Part shown: positions 37,082 through 46,240 of the stretch, in pieces | How the letters are laid out: the number at the start of each line of letters is the position of its first letter | Numbering within the stretch: the first letter of the stretch is position 1 | From: Streptomyces paradoxus | GTDB taxonomy: Bacteria > Actinomycetota > Actinomycetes > Streptomycetales > Streptomycetaceae | Length of the DNA stretch: 64,000 bases | NCBI RefSeq assembly: GCF_014202475.1 | Contig: NZ_JACHGV010000001.1 | Span: 1,048,186-1,112,185, forward strand | Direction of reading: 5' to 3' | The notes under the pieces: generated by a model | Databases searched by the model: none | Seen by the model: only the letters and a program-made list of their open reading frames with translations | What the model was told of the DNA's origin: nothing | Program-made: the position numbers and the translations under genes

Positions 37082-37113
37082 CTTGACACACCCCATGTGT
37101 CTGGTGCGTCAAG
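37082..37113. terminator. Imperfect inverted repeat, probable terminator
   Basis: CTTGACACACC (37082-37092) and GGTGCGTCAAG (37103-37113) pair at 10 of 11 positions around a 10-base loop. It starts 41 bp after the stop of the beta-propeller-like gene on the minus strand. It could also affect the promoter of the downstream dehydrogenase operon. Confidence 0.5.
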
Positions 37114-37153
37114 AGCCTCAAAATGAAGAGGCCTGTTCCATTTCCGGCGGGGG

Positions 37154-38173
37154 TCAGATCTCCCGCCAGGCCTCCAGCGCGAGCCCCGGTTCGTCCTTGC
37201 GCCGGGTGAGCAGCACGGTCCCCGCCGAGGGCGACACAGAGGCCGCGACGACCTCCCCGTGCTCGTCGAGCGCCACCGACACCACCGCGTCGGCGGGCAG
37301 CCGGGGCCCGGACTCGGTCCACCAGGCGCCGGCAGGCTCCTGCTCGGTCGGATACGCGGCGAAGGCGACCCTGGCGCTCGCCGACCGCTGCACGAGCACG
37401 GTGCAGTCGTGCCCCTCGATCTCACACCGAACGGCGGAGACCGGGCCGGGGCCGGCGGATGTGAGGAGGGTCACCGGCTTCTCGCCGGGCCGCCAGGCGC
37501 ACAGGTCACCCGAGCTGTCGGTGAAGAAAAGGGTGGTGTGCTCGGCGGACGTGGCGAGCGCGCGCAGGGTCCCCGGGCGGACGGGTACGTCGACGCCCTC
37601 GGTCCGCACCGGCCGCTTCCCGTCCCCCTCCTGCCGCCAGTGCAGGATCCCGCCGGGGACGGCGGCGTACAGCTCCACCAGTCCCGATTCCCCCGTCACC
37701 GCGGCCAACTCGCCCTGGACGTCCTGCCCTTCGAGGTTCTGCCAGGAGCTCCAGCCGCCCTTGACCTTCTGGTTGCGCAGGCTCACCCCGCCGTTGCCGT
37801 TCCGGACGAAGACGTAGCCGCGCCCCGCGCCGTCGACGGCTACGGCCGGCGGGCCCGTCCGGTCGCCCTTCTGGTCCGGGTGCCCGATCGGGACCCAGTC
37901 CAGGGCGGCGAGCCCGGGCCGGAAGTGCGTGGAGTGCACGAGCCCCGACTCCCCCGGCACGGTGGGCCGCCAGGCGGCCAGATGCGCGTACCCGTCCCTG
38001 CCCTGGCCGACCGCCGCGCCCGGGTGCAGCTTCTGGCTGCCGCCGACGGTGCGGGGGACGTCCTCCCAGGGGCCGGCGGGGCCGCGTTCCGCACGGCAGA
38101 GGACGGCGTCGCCGGAGGGCAGGTAGACGGTGAGGCGGCCGTCGCGGCCGCGGAGGAGCCAGTCGCCGTTCAC
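37154..38173 (-). CDS. Predicted beta-propeller protein, function unknown
   Basis: This 339-residue product begins at GTG 38173. It contains repeated blocks of about 50 residues with aromatic and Gly-rich strands ending in forms such as GLVHST, GVSLRNQKVKGGWSSW and GGILHWRQEGDG. They resemble the blades of PLL-like or tectonin-type beta-propellers, which bind sugars. No signal peptide is visible. No catalytic motif is recognised. Third-position GC supports coding. It shares no obvious operon; it lies just upstream of the dehydrogenase/GT2 operon on the same strand, but separated from it by a hairpin. Confidence 0.6.
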   Translation of the reverse strand: MNGDWLLRGRDGRLTVYLPSGDAVLCRAERGPAGPWEDVPRTVGGSQKLHPGAAVGQGRDGYAHLAAWRPTVPGESGLVHSTHFRPGLAALDWVPIGHPDQKGDRTGPPAVAVDGAGRGYVFVRNGNGGVSLRNQKVKGGWSSWQNLEGQDVQGELAAVTGESGLVELYAAVPGGILHWRQEGDGKRPVRTEGVDVPVRPGTLRALATSAEHTTLFFTDSSGDLCAWRPGEKPVTLLTSAGPGPVSAVRCEIEGHDCTVLVQRSASARVAFAAYPTEQEPAGAWWTESGPRLPADAVVSVALDEHGEVVAASVSPSAGTVLLTRRKDEPGLALEAWREI

Positions 38174-38254
38174 CTGTTCACTTTATGCGGCCGGCGGGGC
38201 CCGGCGCTCCGCCCGGCCCCGCCGGGCGCACATCCGCCGTGCGACCCTGGCCAC

Positions 38255-38626
38255 ATGAACGCCCACACGCCTGTCCTGGTCGTCGTCGACGCGGCGAACG
38301 TCGTCGGGTCGGTGCCGGACGGCTGGTGGCGGGACCGCAAGGGTGCGGCGGAACGGCTCCGCGACCGGTTGGCGGTGGAGGGGGTCCCCGCCGTGCCGGG
38401 ACCGGCGGAGATCGTCCTGGTGGTGGAGGGGGCGGCGCGGGGAGTGGAGTCCGTGCCCGGGGTGCGGGTGTCTTCGGCGCCGGGCAGTGGGGACGACCAC
38501 ATCGTCGAGGTCGTCGCGTCGGCCGGTGACCGCCCCGTCCTGGTGATCACGGCGGACCGGGAGCTGCGGAGGCGGGTCGGGGAGCTGGGGGCGGACGTGG
38601 CGGGGCCGCGATCGGTTCGCCCGTAG
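38255..38626 (+). CDS. Small PIN/NYN-like protein (often annotated NTP pyrophosphohydrolase)
   Basis: This 123-residue protein starts VLVVVDAANVVGSVPDGWW, with an Asp-Ala-Ala-Asn segment like the N-terminal metal-binding Asp of NYN/PIN RNases. It ends with GSGDDHIVEVV and VITADRELRRRV, carrying further acids in the right order. The family is widely labelled NTP pyrophosphohydrolase in Streptomyces, without strong basis. The acid layout suggests an RNase or nucleic-acid-related function. No antitoxin-like partner gene is adjacent. Start ATG 38255 has no strong ribosome site. Confidence 0.6.
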   Translation: MNAHTPVLVVVDAANVVGSVPDGWWRDRKGAAERLRDRLAVEGVPAVPGPAEIVLVVEGAARGVESVPGVRVSSAPGSGDDHIVEVVASAGDRPVLVITADRELRRRVGELGADVAGPRSVRP

Positions 38627-38800
38627 GTGCTCGGCGCCGGGGCTGGGGCGGGGTGGGTCCGCAATCCGGCGAAGCGGGGTGCAGCCTGCGCCCTCCCGTG
38701 CCGCCCTGGGGGCACCTCCCAGGCCCCTAAGGCACTGAGGGAGGCACCATTTCCCGCAGTTGGGCGGGGACGCGCGGGCCCGCCCCCACGCGCCCGCACC

Positions 38801-38955
38801 CGCCGTCGTACGCAAGGGGCCGTGTCGGGGGGTGCCCGCCCGCAGCGGCTGGCGCGTCAACGGACAGTCAGTCGGTGTCCGGCTCCATCGCGCCGTTCCG
38901 GGGACGGACACCCCCCGGCGCGGCCCCGCCCCACCCCCGCTGAGAAGGCGAAGCC
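38801..38955. repeat. Interspersed intergenic repeat, copy A
   Basis: About 150 bp here, centred on TCCATCGCGCCGTTCC at 38884-38899, matches the reverse complement of 47637-47790 with many identical blocks. I estimate about 80% identity by eye. The remaining bases of the 336-bp gap (38627-38962) contain short GC-rich runs and no gene. Short ORFs reading GTARWS in translation arise from this repeat in both copies and are probably not proteins. Confidence 0.6.
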
Positions 38956-38962
38956 GAGCCGC

Positions 38963-40477
38963 TTACGGCGTGCCTCCACCCACGCTCGGCTGCTCCTCTC
39001 CCGACTCCTGGCGTGCGAGGCGGCTGTGCGTGCGGCCGTACAGGAAGTAGACGAGGAAGCCGGCGGCCATCCAGATGGCGAAGCGGACCCACGTCTCGGC
39101 GGGCAGGTTGATCATCAGCCACAGGGACGCGCAGACCGACAGGATCGGGATGACCGGCACCCACGGGGTGCGGAAGGCCCGGGGCAGGTCGGGGCGGGAC
39201 TTGCGGAGGATGATCACGCCGATGGCGACGACCACGAAGGCGAACAGCGTGCCGATGTTCACCAGGGCGGCGAGCTCGGTCAGCGGCGTGAACCCGGCGA
39301 GGATGGCGATGATCACACCGAGCAGGATGGTCGGCCGGTGCGGCGTCTTGAACCGCGGGTGGACACGCGAGAAGAACCGCGGCAGCAGCCCGTCCCGGCT
39401 CATCGCGAAGAACACCCGGGTCTGGCCGAGCAGCAGGATCATGCAGACCGTCGTCAGGCCGACCGCAGCGCCGAAGCTGATGAAGCCCGCGAACCACGGA
39501 TGCCCGGTCGCCTTGAACGCGTCGGCGAGCGGGGCGTCGACGGACAACTCGCTGTAGTGCTGCATGCCGGTGACGACGATCGAGACGAGGACGTACAGCG
39601 TCGTGCAGATCGCGAGGGAGCCGAGGATGCCGCGGGGCATGTCGCGCTGGGGGTTCTTGGTCTCCTCGGCGGCCGTGGCCACGACGTCGAAGCCGATGAA
39701 GGCGAAGAACACGACCGAGGCGGCGGTGAAGATGCCCATCACGCCGAAGTTGGAGGGCGCCCAGCCGAACATGAGCTGGATCAGCGGGGAGTCGAGACTT
39801 GCCCCGGCCTCCACGGGCTGCTCCTTCGGGATGAAGGGGTCGTAGTTGTCACCCTTGATGAGGAACGCGCCCGCGATGATCACGACCAGGACGACCGTCA
39901 CCTTGATGGCGACGACCAGCGACGTGATCCGCGCCGACAGCTTCATGCCGAGCACGAGGATCCCGGTCAGGACGAGGACGAGCGCGGCGGCGAGGATGTC
40001 GAACCCGAAAGCGTCGGCGCCCTCCCGGCTGCCCAGGCCCGCGGGCATCACCCAGCCCGCGTTCTCCATGAGCGACTGGATGTAGCCGGACCAGCCGACG
40101 GCCACCACCGCCGTACCGAGTGCGAACTCCAGGACGAGGTCCCAGCCGATGATCCAGGCGGGCAGTTCACCGAGGGAGGCGTACGAGAACGTGTAGGCGG
40201 ACCCGGCGACCGGGACCGTGGACGCGAACTCGGCGTAGCAGAGGGCGGCCAGGGCGCAGGCGATGCCGGACGCCACGAACGCCAGAGCCGTCGCGGGCCC
40301 GGCGTTGTCCTTGGCTACGGTGCCGGTGAGTACGAAAATGCCGGTGCCGATGATCACACCGACACCGAAGACGGTCAGATCCAGCGCGGACAAGGACTTC
40401 TTGAGCGCGTGTTCTGGCTCCTCGGTATCGAGGATGGACTGCTCGACCTTCTTCGTCCGGAAGAGGGTGCTGCTCAC
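38963..40477 (-). CDS. APC-family cationic amino acid permease
   Basis: This 504-residue transporter has the N-terminal GVGVIIGTGIFVLTG segment of the CAT/LAT branch and about 12 to 14 hydrophobic helices. FIGFDVVATAAEETKNPQRD after helix 6 is typical of cationic amino acid transporters. The start is GTG 40477, with GGGAGG upstream; the frame to 40528 is longer but has no ribosome site. It is preceded by a terminator, so it has its own promoter. Substrate among basic and neutral amino acids is not resolved. The gene lies just beyond dxs, as in S. coelicolor-type chromosomes. Confidence 0.85.
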   Translation of the reverse strand: MSSTLFRTKKVEQSILDTEEPEHALKKSLSALDLTVFGVGVIIGTGIFVLTGTVAKDNAGPATALAFVASGIACALAALCYAEFASTVPVAGSAYTFSYASLGELPAWIIGWDLVLEFALGTAVVAVGWSGYIQSLMENAGWVMPAGLGSREGADAFGFDILAAALVLVLTGILVLGMKLSARITSLVVAIKVTVVLVVIIAGAFLIKGDNYDPFIPKEQPVEAGASLDSPLIQLMFGWAPSNFGVMGIFTAASVVFFAFIGFDVVATAAEETKNPQRDMPRGILGSLAICTTLYVLVSIVVTGMQHYSELSVDAPLADAFKATGHPWFAGFISFGAAVGLTTVCMILLLGQTRVFFAMSRDGLLPRFFSRVHPRFKTPHRPTILLGVIIAILAGFTPLTELAALVNIGTLFAFVVVAIGVIILRKSRPDLPRAFRTPWVPVIPILSVCASLWLMINLPAETWVRFAIWMAAGFLVYFLYGRTHSRLARQESGEEQPSVGGGTP

Positions 40478-40562
40478 GGGATACCTCCCACGCTTGTCGT
40501 CCTCGACATGATCGAGAGGTGGCACCATCCGTATGCCCCGGCACGGGCCAATTCACGCCAAT

Positions 40563-40601
40563 GGGCCGGTTTCACCACCCTCACGGTGGTGAAACCGGCC
40601 C
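40563..40601. terminator. Terminator of dxs
   Basis: A 17-bp stem (arms 40563-40579 and 40585-40601, with GGTTTCACCACC in the left arm) and a 5-base loop lie 31 bp after the dxs stop. Confidence 0.8.
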
Positions 40602-40631
40602 CTGCCGAACCCGTTCAGCGGGCGCGCCCGC

Positions 40632-42554
40632 TCAGTCGCGCGCGGCGTCCACGGCATCCGCGGCGCTGCGCTCGTAGCGCCCGTCCAGCTTGGCGACCAG
40701 ACCGGTCACCTGCCGGGCGATGTCCGGCGCGGTGAGCCCGATCTCGGCCAGGACCTCCGCGCGGGAGGCGTGGTCGAGGAAGCGCGGCGGGATGCCGAAG
40801 TCCCGCAGCGGCACGTCGACGCCGGCGTCGCGCAGCGCCTGCGCGACCGCCGAGCCGACGCCGCCGACGCGGCTGTTGTCCTCCACGGTGACGACCACGC
40901 GGTGCTGCTCGGCGAGCGGGGCCAGGGCCTCGTCGACGGGCTTGACCCAGCGCGGGTCGACGACGGTCGTGGAGATGCCCTGCTTGTCGAGCAGGGCGGC
41001 GATCTCCAGGCACATCGGCGCGAGGGCGCCGACGGAGACCAGCAGCACGTCCGGCCGGTCCGTGCCGGGCTCGCGCAGCACGTCCATGCCGCCGACGCGG
41101 CGCAGGGCCGGTACGGCGGGGCCGACGGCGCCCTTGGAGAAGCGGACCACGGTCGGCGCGTCGTCGACGGCGACGGCCTCACGCAGCTGGGCACGCACCT
41201 GGTCGGCGTCGCGCGGCGCGGCCAGCCGCAGGCCGGGCACGACCTGGAGGATCGACATGTCCCACATGCCGTTGTGGGAGGCACCGTCGGTACCGGTGAC
41301 CCCGGCCCGGTCGAGGACGAAGGTGACGCCGCACTTGTGCAGGGCCACGTCCATCAACACCTGGTCGAAGGCGCGGTTGAGGAACGTCGCGTACACGGCG
41401 AACACCGGGTGCACGCCGCCGGTGGCCAGGCCGGCCGCGGAGACGGCGCCGTGCTGCTCGGCGATGCCGACGTCGTAGACCCGCTTGGGGAAGCGTTTGG
41501 CGAACTTGTCGAGGCCCACCGGCTGGAGCATGGCGGCCGTGATGGCGACGATGTCCTCGCGCTCCTCGCCGAGCTTGACCATCTCCTCGCCGAAGACGGA
41601 CGTCCAGTCGGCGCCGGAGCTGGCGATCGGCAGGCCCGTGTCGGGGTGGATCTTGCCGACGGCGTGGAAGCGGTCCGCCTCGTCCTGGAGGGCCGGCTGG
41701 TACCCGCGGCCCTTCTCGGTGAGGCAGTGCACGATGACCGGCCCGCCGAACCGCTTGGCCTTGGCGAGGGCGGACTCCAGGGCCTCCAGGTCGTGTCCGT
41801 CGATCGGCCCGACGTACTTCAGGCCGAGGTCCTCGAACATGCCCTGCGGGGCGATGAAGTCCTTCAGCCCCTTCTTCGCGCCGTGCAGGGTGTCGTAGAG
41901 CGCCTGGCCGACGACCGGGGTGCGCTCCAGGACCTCCTTGGTACGGGCCAGGAAGCGCTCGTAGCCGTCCGTGGTGCGCAGGGTCGCCAGGTGGTTGGCG
42001 AGGCCGCCGATGGTCGGCGCGTAGGACCGCTCGTTGTCGTTGACGACGATGACGAGCGGGCGGTCCTTGGCGTCGGCGATGTTGTTCAGCGCCTCCCAGG
42101 CCATGCCGCCGGTCAGCGCGCCGTCACCGATCACGGCCACGACGTGGTCGTCGCGCTCCAGGATCTGGTTGGCCTTGGCGATGCCGTCGGCCCAGCCGAG
42201 GACGGTCGAGGCGTGCGAGTTCTCGATGACGTCGTGCTCGGACTCGGCCTGCGAGGGGTAGCCGGACAGGCCGCCCTTCATCTTCAGCTTCGAGAAGTCC
42301 TGGCGGCCGGTGAGCAGCTTGTGGACGTAGGACTGGTGGCCGGTGTCCCAGAGCACCTTGTCCCGGGGCGAGTCGAAGACCCGGTGCAGGGCGATGGTGA
42401 GCTCCACCACGCCGAGGTTGGGGCCGAGGTGACCGCCGGTCTTGGAGACCGCTTCGACGAGGAAGCTCCGGATCTCCTCCGCCAGCTGGTTCAGCTCCTC
42501 CAGGTTGAGCCGGTCCAGATCGCGCGGTCCCCTGATACGGGTCAGCAGCGGCAC
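40632..42554 (-). CDS. dxs: 1-Deoxy-D-xylulose-5-phosphate synthase
   Basis: This 640-residue thiamine-diphosphate enzyme condenses pyruvate and glyceraldehyde 3-phosphate in the first step of the MEP isoprenoid route. The N-terminal [16 protein letters not shown] and [13 protein letters not shown] hold active-site His residues. The [16 protein letters not shown] motif binds Mg-ThDP, and the transketolase-type pyrimidine-binding and C-terminal domains follow. Length fits the family. It ends in a strong terminator and is transcribed after the xylFGH operon on the same strand but separate from it. No TPP riboswitch was seen in the 180 bp upstream. Confidence 0.95.
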   Translation of the reverse strand: MPLLTRIRGPRDLDRLNLEELNQLAEEIRSFLVEAVSKTGGHLGPNLGVVELTIALHRVFDSPRDKVLWDTGHQSYVHKLLTGRQDFSKLKMKGGLSGYPSQAESEHDVIENSHASTVLGWADGIAKANQILERDDHVVAVIGDGALTGGMAWEALNNIADAKDRPLVIVVNDNERSYAPTIGGLANHLATLRTTDGYERFLARTKEVLERTPVVGQALYDTLHGAKKGLKDFIAPQGMFEDLGLKYVGPIDGHDLEALESALAKAKRFGGPVIVHCLTEKGRGYQPALQDEADRFHAVGKIHPDTGLPIASSGADWTSVFGEEMVKLGEEREDIVAITAAMLQPVGLDKFAKRFPKRVYDVGIAEQHGAVSAAGLATGGVHPVFAVYATFLNRAFDQVLMDVALHKCGVTFVLDRAGVTGTDGASHNGMWDMSILQVVPGLRLAAPRDADQVRAQLREAVAVDDAPTVVRFSKGAVGPAVPALRRVGGMDVLREPGTDRPDVLLVSVGALAPMCLEIAALLDKQGISTTVVDPRWVKPVDEALAPLAEQHRVVVTVEDNSRVGGVGSAVAQALRDAGVDVPLRDFGIPPRFLDHASRAEVLAEIGLTAPDIARQVTGLVAKLDGRYERSAADAVDAARD

Positions 42555-42688
42555 CCGTGCCTCCTTGCAGTAGAGCTGTTGCCGGGCTTGTCGAGTCTAA
42601 TGTTCCGCCTCCGCGGGCGGCGCCGAGGCTGTGCGTCGTACGTCACGCGTTCGGCTCTACCCATGGTGCGCCACCGCTACGACACAGC

Positions 42689-42720
42689 TGTGCCCGGTAC
42701 CTGGGGAGGTACCGGGCACA
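42689..42720. terminator. Terminator of xylFGH
   Basis: A 14-bp perfect stem (TGTGCCCGGTACCT at 42689-42702 with 42707-42720) and a GGGG loop lie 18 bp after the xylH stop. Confidence 0.8.
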
Positions 42721-42737
42721 GGAGGTGTTCCTCGGCG

Positions 42738-44030
42738 CTACGCGCGCCCTGCGGTCTTCTGCGTCTTACGGGTGACGGCGTCGATGACGACCGTGGCCAG
42801 CAGCACACCACCGGTGATCATGTACTGCACCGGGGAGGCGATGCCCTCCAGGGCGAGGCCGTACTGGATCGACACGATCACCAGGACACCGAGCAGCGCG
42901 TTCCAGGTGCGGCCACGGCCGCCGAACAGCGACGTGCCGCCGATGACCGCCGCGGCGATCGCGTTCATCAGCAGGTCACCGCCGCCGGCGCCCTGGTTGG
43001 CCGCCGCGATCTTCGAGGCGATGAACAGACCGCCCACCGCGGCGAAGGTGCCGGAGATCGCGAACACCGAGATCCGGACCATCTCCACGTTGATGCCGGC
43101 CCGGCGGGACGCCTCGACGCTGCCGCCGAGCGCGAACACCTTCCGGCCGTACGCCGTGCGCCGCAGCACGAAGTCCGTGACCAGCAGCACCACGATGAAG
43201 ATCACCACGGCGAGCGGCAGGCCCTTGTACTGGTTGAAGACGACGGCGACGGTGAAGGCGAGCACCGCCAGCAGGACCGTCCGCACGATGGTCTCGCTCA
43301 GCGGCCGCGACGGCACGCCCACGGCCTCGCGGCGCCGGTTGCCGAGGAAGGAGCTGAGGAAGAACCCGGCGGTCACCACCGCGGCCAGACCGTAGGCGGC
43401 GGCCACGTCGGAGAAGTAGTAGCTGGTCAGCTGGGCCACGACCCCGTCGGGGTCGAGGTTGATGGTGCCGTTGTCGCCGAGGATCTGGAGCATGAAGCCG
43501 TTCCAGAACAGCAGACCGGCCAGGGTGACGGCGAAGGCGGGCACGCCGATCTTCGCGAAGAAGAAGCCGTGCAGCACGCCGGCGACCGTGCCGGTGAGGA
43601 TGGCGAGCACGAAGGCGAGCCACTCGTTCATGCCGTTGGTGACGTTCAGCACCGCGAAACTCGCGCCCGCCACACCGGAGACCGAGCCGACCGACAGGTC
43701 GATCTCGCCGAGCAGCAGCACGAACACGATGCCGACGGCGATCATGCCGGTGCCGACCATGGCGACGGACATGTCGGACAGGTTGCCCGCGGTGAGGAAG
43801 TTGGAGTTCAGGCTCGTGAAGATGAGCCAGATGATGGCCAGGCCGATGACGACCGGGATGGAACCCAGGTCGCCGGACTTCATCTTCCGCTTGAACTCGG
43901 AGACATAGCCCTTGAGGCCCTGCTCGCGTACCAGCAGCCGCGGGTCGACCACCGTGACGGCGGCCTTGGCCGCCTCGGGGTTCTCCACGACGTGCTCGTC
44001 CGGAGCCGCGGAGGTCTTGTCGGTGCTCAC
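42738..44030 (-). CDS. xylH: Xylose ABC importer permease
   Basis: This 430-residue membrane protein of the ribose/xylose permease family has a cytoplasmic N-terminus of about 60 residues and about 10 to 12 helices. GEIDLSVGSVSG is the family's early conserved motif. Start GTG 44030 overlaps the xylG stop (GTGA). It pairs with the ATPase XylG and the binding protein XylF. Xylose as substrate follows from the equivalent S. coelicolor genes next to rok7B7; other pentoses or related sugars remain possible. Confidence 0.88.
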   Translation of the reverse strand: MSTDKTSAAPDEHVVENPEAAKAAVTVVDPRLLVREQGLKGYVSEFKRKMKSGDLGSIPVVIGLAIIWLIFTSLNSNFLTAGNLSDMSVAMVGTGMIAVGIVFVLLLGEIDLSVGSVSGVAGASFAVLNVTNGMNEWLAFVLAILTGTVAGVLHGFFFAKIGVPAFAVTLAGLLFWNGFMLQILGDNGTINLDPDGVVAQLTSYYFSDVAAAYGLAAVVTAGFFLSSFLGNRRREAVGVPSRPLSETIVRTVLLAVLAFTVAVVFNQYKGLPLAVVIFIVVLLVTDFVLRRTAYGRKVFALGGSVEASRRAGINVEMVRISVFAISGTFAAVGGLFIASKIAAANQGAGGGDLLMNAIAAAVIGGTSLFGGRGRTWNALLGVLVIVSIQYGLALEGIASPVQYMITGGVLLATVVIDAVTRKTQKTAGRA

Positions 44031-44809
44031 TTGGAAACCTCCCCGTTCGTGCGCGCCGCACGGCGGGTCACGGCGTTGTCGGTGGCGCCGGTGATGGCGG
44101 AGATGATCTCTTCCTGCGAGGTCGACTTGACCTCGAAGACGCCGTTGTTGCGGCCGAGGCGCAGCACGGCGACCTTGTCCGCCACGGCCTTCACGTCGGC
44201 CATGTTGTGGCTGATGAGGATCACGGCGTGGCCGCGCTCGCGCAGCCGCTCGACCAGGTCGAGGACCTGCGCGGTCTGCTCGACGCCGAGGGCCGCGGTG
44301 GGCTCGTCGAGGATGACCAGCTTGGGCTCGCCGAGCATGGAACGGGCGATGGCCACGGTCTGGCGCTGACCGCCGGAGAGCGAGGCGATCGGGATACGCA
44401 CGCTGGGGATGCGGATCGACAGCGTGTCGAGCAGCTCGCGCGAGCGGCGCTCCATCTCCACCTCGTCCAGGACGCCGCGCTTGCGGATCTCCCGGCCCAG
44501 GTAGAGGTTGCCGACGACGTCGATGTTGTCGCAGAGCGCGAGGTCCTGGTAGACGGTCGCGATGCCCAGGTTCTGGGCGTCGTGCGGCTTGTTGATCTGG
44601 ACGGACCTGCCGTCCCATTCGATGACACCCTCATCGATGGGGTGCACGCCGGCGATCGTCTTGACCAGCGTGGACTTTCCGGCTCCGTTGTCGCCGACCA
44701 GGGCGACCACCTCACCGGCGTGGACCTCAAGCTCTACGTCGGTGAGCGCCTGAACGGCACCGAACCGCTTGGAGACCCCGCGCAACGCCAGCACGGGCGT
44801 AGCGGACAC
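44027..44809 (-). CDS. xylG: Xylose ABC importer ATP-binding protein
   Basis: This 260-residue ATPase has one nucleotide-binding domain: Walker A GDNGAGKST, signature LSGGQRQTVAIARSM and Walker B LVILDEPTAAL. E. coli XylG has two such domains, so this is the short actinobacterial form and must dimerise. The start is GTG 44809, since AAGGAG lies nine bases upstream of it; the ATG at 44818 is adjacent to that site and cannot use it. Two hairpins separate it from xylF. Confidence 0.88.
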   Translation of the reverse strand: MSATPVLALRGVSKRFGAVQALTDVELEVHAGEVVALVGDNGAGKSTLVKTIAGVHPIDEGVIEWDGRSVQINKPHDAQNLGIATVYQDLALCDNIDVVGNLYLGREIRKRGVLDEVEMERRSRELLDTLSIRIPSVRIPIASLSGGQRQTVAIARSMLGEPKLVILDEPTAALGVEQTAQVLDLVERLRERGHAVILISHNMADVKAVADKVAVLRLGRNNGVFEVKSTSQEEIISAITGATDNAVTRRAARTNGEVSK

Positions 44810-44876
44810 GTGAACCATCTCCTTCGCCGCCTGACCCGGCGGGAGGTTGTGCAGAAGTGTGGGAGGAGTGATCCGT

Positions 44877-44921
44877 CCGGCGCCCCGCGTAGCTTGCGGG
44901 GCTGATGTGGCGGGGCGCCGG
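44877..44921. terminator. Long hairpin between xylF and xylG
   Basis: A 12-bp stem (CCGGCGCCCCGC at 44877-44888 with 44910-44921) closes a 21-base loop in the gap between xylF and xylG. It may stabilise or attenuate mRNA. Confidence 0.5.
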
Positions 44922-44956
44922 AGGAACTCGGGGGCAGCCTGTCCCCCGCACGGAGT

Positions 44957-44983
44957 CACGGGAGTCCGGTCCGGACTCCCGTG
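44957..44983. terminator. Partial terminator or 3'-stabilising hairpin after xylF
   Basis: CACGGGAGTCCGG (44957-44969) is followed by a single T and its exact reverse complement (44971-44983). It lies 23 bp after the xylF stop inside the operon. This is a common device for making more binding protein than ATPase and permease. Confidence 0.65.
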
Positions 44984-45006
44984 CCCTCAGGGGACTTGGT
45001 GGCTGC

Positions 45007-46119
45007 TTAGTTGAGGCCGACCTTGTCGCAGGCGGCCTTGTACTTGCCCGCGCAGATCTCGTTCACGGTGTAGATGCCGTCCTTGATGACGGTGTCCTTG
45101 ATGTTGTCCTTGGTCAGCGAGACGACCGGGACGAGGACGGAGGGGACGGCCTTGGTGGTCGGGCTGTCGACCTTGTCCTTGGCGATCGAGTCGAGCGACT
45201 TGCCCTGGGCGAGGGCGACGGCCATCTCGGCCGCGACGTCCGCCTCCTGCGGGTAGGGCTTGTAGACGCTCATGTACTGCTCACCGGTGACGATGCGCTG
45301 CACACCGGCGAGTTCGGCGTCCTGGCCGGTGACCGGGATGTCGGCGATGCCGGCGGCCTTCAGGGCCGTGATGATGCCGCCCGCCATGCCGTCGTTGGCG
45401 GAGTAGACGCCGACGATCTTGTCCTTGCCGAGGGCGGAGATGGCGCCCTCCATGTTGGCGTTGGCGTTCTCCGGCTTCCACTCCTTGGTGTCGTACTCGC
45501 GGCCGATCTTCACCTTGCCGTCGAGCACGGAGTGCGCGCCCTTCTTGAACTGGGCGGCGTTCGGGTCGGTGGAGGACCCGTTCATCATGACGATCTGGCC
45601 GTCCTTGGCCTTGCCGCCCAGGGCCTTCAGCAGGGCCTCGCCCTGGGTCTTGCCGACGGTCTCGTTGTCGAACGAGGTGTAGGCGTCGATCGGGCCCTCG
45701 GCCAGGCGGTCGTAGGCGACGACGGGGATGTCGGCGTCCTTGGCCTTCTTCACCGCGCCGGCGATCGCCTTGGAGTCGACAGCGTCCACGATCAGCACGT
45801 CGACCTTGTTCGACACCATCGTGTCGACCTGCTGGTTCTGCTTGGCCGCGTCCTGGTTGGCGTTGGCGTAGACGACCTCGCCCTTGCCGTTGGTGAGTTC
45901 CTTGACCTTCTCCTCGATGAGGGGGCGGTCGAACTTCTCGTAACGGGCGGTCGCGTTCTCCGGAAGGAGCAGGCCGACCTTGATGTCGTCGCCCTTCTTG
46001 GCGGACCCGGTGGAATCGGCGTTGTCGCCCGACTCCTTGGCGCTGCCACAGGCAGCAAGCGAAACAGCCATCGTACCGGCGGCAAGAGCAACAGCGGCGC
46101 GACGCATACGCGTGTTCAC
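45007..46119 (-). CDS. xylF: Xylose-binding lipoprotein of ABC importer
   Basis: This 370-residue periplasmic-binding-protein-type lipoprotein has signal peptide and lipobox SLAAC (Cys24), then a two-lobed sugar-binding fold with VLIVDAVDSKAIAG and GQDAELAGVQ. GTG 46119 is preceded by GGGAGG eight bases away. It is the first gene of xylFGH and is followed by two hairpins before xylG. It lies 121 bp downstream of rok7B7, whose product regulates this operon in S. coelicolor. That intergenic stretch contains an AT-rich segment around 46195-46215 that could hold operator or promoter. Confidence 0.9.
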   Translation of the reverse strand: MNTRMRRAAVALAAGTMAVSLAACGSAKESGDNADSTGSAKKGDDIKVGLLLPENATARYEKFDRPLIEEKVKELTNGKGEVVYANANQDAAKQNQQVDTMVSNKVDVLIVDAVDSKAIAGAVKKAKDADIPVVAYDRLAEGPIDAYTSFDNETVGKTQGEALLKALGGKAKDGQIVMMNGSSTDPNAAQFKKGAHSVLDGKVKIGREYDTKEWKPENANANMEGAISALGKDKIVGVYSANDGMAGGIITALKAAGIADIPVTGQDAELAGVQRIVTGEQYMSVYKPYPQEADVAAEMAVALAQGKSLDSIAKDKVDSPTTKAVPSVLVPVVSLTKDNIKDTVIKDGIYTVNEICAGKYKAACDKVGLN

Positions 46120-46240
46120 TTCAAAAACCTCCCTGACGAGGCCGCGACATTGCGGCCGAGGTGGCTGGAAGTCAACTCGGCCACACGTGCGACGTCAAGA
46201 AGTAAATCCTTAACGAGATGGCAACGGTGCCATCCGTTCT

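Noticed and set aside
42555..42737. TPP riboswitch upstream of dxs
   Set aside because: The leader contains only the xylFGH terminator hairpin and no THI-box-like conserved segments.
40770..44369. 1199-residue open frame on the plus strand over dxs and xylGH
   Set aside because: It is a shadow of dxs, xylH and xylG on the opposite strand, with no ribosome site and no recognisable domain.
44810..44818. ATG start for xylG at 44818
   Set aside because: The AAGGAG site is directly adjacent to that ATG and cannot serve it; it is correctly spaced for GTG 44809.
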